DNA of 64,000 bases from Polaribacter sp. Hel1_33_78 (GTDB taxonomy: Bacteria > Bacteroidota > Bacteroidia > Flavobacteriales > Flavobacteriaceae): the NCBI RefSeq assembly GCF_900106075.1, contig NZ_LT629794.1, forward strand, positions 1,468,001-1,532,000, in the 5' to 3' direction. Under the pieces are notes generated by a model. The model did no database searches and had not been told where the DNA came from. It saw nothing but the letters and a program-made list of their open reading frames with translations. The position numbers and the translations under genes were made by a program. Of the stretch, positions 63,701-64,000 are shown in pieces (position 1 is the stretch's first letter; every line of letters begins with the position of its first letter).

Positions 63701-63914
63701 CACCCATGTAATAGGTATGAGGTTTTCCTATGACTCCCGTAGAGGTAACGCTTCTACCTCCTCTAAAAGGTCCAATATTTCGCCATTTTAAGCCATGAAA
63801 TAAGGAGTCTGTAATTGCTATAGCAGGTTCTTTTACTTTCTTTTTTCTTTTTTGAGATTGCAGGGTTAGTGGAAAAAGAAGAAGACAAATAAGGAGCAGT
63901 TTGAGTATTTTCAT
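60768..63914 (-). CDS. Large BNR/Asp-box beta-propeller protein
   Basis: A 1048-residue secreted protein with a signal peptide ([20 protein letters not shown]). I count eleven Asp-box-type motifs (for example [36 protein letters not shown]), spread over residues about 80-700, which predict one or more beta-propellers of the sortilin/VPS10 or BNR type. The C-terminal 250 residues are helical ([20 protein letters not shown]). Often called glycosyl hydrolase, but no catalytic motif is visible. No T9SS tail, so it is probably periplasmic or held at the outer membrane. Function unknown. Confidence 0.85.
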   Translation of the reverse strand: MKILKLLLICLLLFPLTLQSQKRKKKVKEPAIAITDSLFHGLKWRNIGPFRGGRSVTSTGVIGKPHTYYMGATGGGVFKTTDDGITWKNISDGFFKTGSVGAIAVSESDPNIVVVGMGEHAARGVMTSMGDGVYKSMDAGKTWKHLGLDKTRHISDVVIHPTNSDIIYITAQGAQYAPSKERGIYKTTNGGKTWKNILSVNNNTGASSMSMDMTNPRILYAAMWQHQRYPWIMESGGVNSGLFKSIDGGDTWNKMKKGLPKAFGKSGISVSRANPERVFSVIEAKGEKGGVYRSDDAGKTWKQINSNRVNIARSWYYMEIFADPQNENIVYVLNAPVMKSIDGGKSFSNIPVPHGDNHHLWINPTDNNNLINSNDGGANISFNGGKSWSTQQNQPTSQFYRVITDNLVPYNVYGGQQDNSAIGIASRTNDSGIDWKDWYSVAGGESAFIAFDPDAPELVYGGTYQGNISTWSRKSREQKSIKEYPELGLSIAPKDSKYRYNWNAPIITSPHHRATVYHAGNVVFKTIDQGINWSVISPDLTKNEITKHGPGGGPYTNEAAGGENYNTLTALVESTHEKGVLYAGSDDGLLHITKNGGESWENITPEGIKDGIINSIDVSQHDPATAYVVIMRYKSMDLNSHIFKTTDYGQTWTKIVNGLDDPNGFARVVRADKKQPGLLYAGTETGLYVSNDDGAHWQRLKLNLPVVAINDLIIQDNDLVAATSGRGFWILDDLGALQNKSSLNKPIEIVKPKNTYRIFGGTSKAVGQGQNPRSGVTFDYYLEKNIDSLLLTLEVLQNSEVIRTYTNKKDSNLKSWPGGPSKPQILPSKKGYNRFTWDFRRDPLPSIHQVFIFGGLAGSNVAPGNYTLRMTLGSDVSETVATILPNPRVDSSAEDFIEQQKILVTIEATIKEMHESVNQMRSAKTQLTNYAKLLKGKKNADSLIETGEALTKRINSWEENLIQAKQKTFQDVINFNNKLNAQLIQLKSYLDQSNPKVTTGAKERFKDLMQDWQVYKTERDAIIKTEMSAYNALYKSLDIPALIMRNGE

Positions 63915-64000
63915 GAGATTTATTTTGGGTAATTATTGTATCAGTCTTTATATAACTAAAGTTTATAATCTATTAATTTGATATTATTTTTAATACTAGG

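Overview
The window looks like chromosomal DNA of a marine-type member of the Flavobacteriaceae (Bacteroidota). The evidence is the low G+C content, the Bacteroidota-style promoters (TTG, a 17-23 bp gap, then TAnnTTTG), several proteins with type IX secretion (T9SS) C-terminal tails, family-typical forms of NusB, DUF3276, YbbR, an RprX/RprY-like pair and the HsdR_N protein next to holA, and many TTG start codons. A Polaribacter-like genus fits the overall impression, but that is inference. I see no rRNA, tRNA, CRISPR array, intact insertion sequence or prophage. The content is mostly housekeeping, with secreted or surface proteins between.

Layout. 61-7260 (minus strand): a tightly packed run of a LolD-like ABC ATPase, a TIGR02757 protein, a secreted S10 peptidase, a BatA-like membrane protein, a dihydroorotase-like protein without the HxH metal motif, a DUF4870 protein and an esterase. 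7261-7818: a gene-poor stretch and the sucC promoter. 7819-12060: sucC, a secreted protein of unknown function, and a P1B-4-type metal ATPase. 12145-20609 (minus): uvrB, a very large T9SS type-B surface protein with internal repeats, and a two-gene ABC exporter. 20771-25136: a TnpR-like protein, a menaquinone pair (hotdog thioesterase and isochorismate synthase), the PUR-like DUF3276 protein and an ABC exporter. 25288-31789 (plus): nusB, DUF1573, yajC, ybbR and coaE, then a histidine kinase/response regulator pair and a Sua5/YrdC enzyme. 31897-39024: a glycosyltransferase, an HsdR_N-domain protein, holA, two tandem long-chain acyl-CoA synthetases and a secreted protein with pentapeptide-like repeats. 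39269-46939: ppdK, an AraC-type regulator and purL. 47135-52888: a di-heme cytochrome c peroxidase with a T9SS tail and two tandem secreted endonuclease I proteins. 52968-57300: an RsmB-like rRNA methyltransferase, recG and a CDP-alcohol phosphatidyltransferase. 57760-63914: an LruC-domain lipoprotein, a 680 bp stretch without genes, and a large BNR/Asp-box propeller protein.

How the genes fit together. Several groups cover central functions: the TCA cycle (sucC), the pyruvate/PEP switch (ppdK), purine and possibly pyrimidine synthesis (purL, the dihydroorotase-like gene), menaquinone, CoA, fatty-acid activation, phospholipid synthesis, DNA repair and replication (uvrB, recG, holA), and translation or RNA modification (Sua5, RsmB, NusB). 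A second layer is extracellular: T9SS-exported nucleases, a peroxidase and a giant adhesin-like protein, which suits a particle-associated gliding bacterium that scavenges DNA and peptides.

I did not find a convincing undescribed multi-gene system. The observations most worth checking are the dihydroorotase-like protein without its HxH motif, a set of genes whose predicted -7 box lies only 4-7 nt before the start codon (possible leaderless mRNAs), a perfect 15-bp hairpin directly before uvrB, the P1B-4 ATPase with a degenerate N-terminal domain, and a secreted repeat protein with 22-residue rather than 20-residue periodicity.
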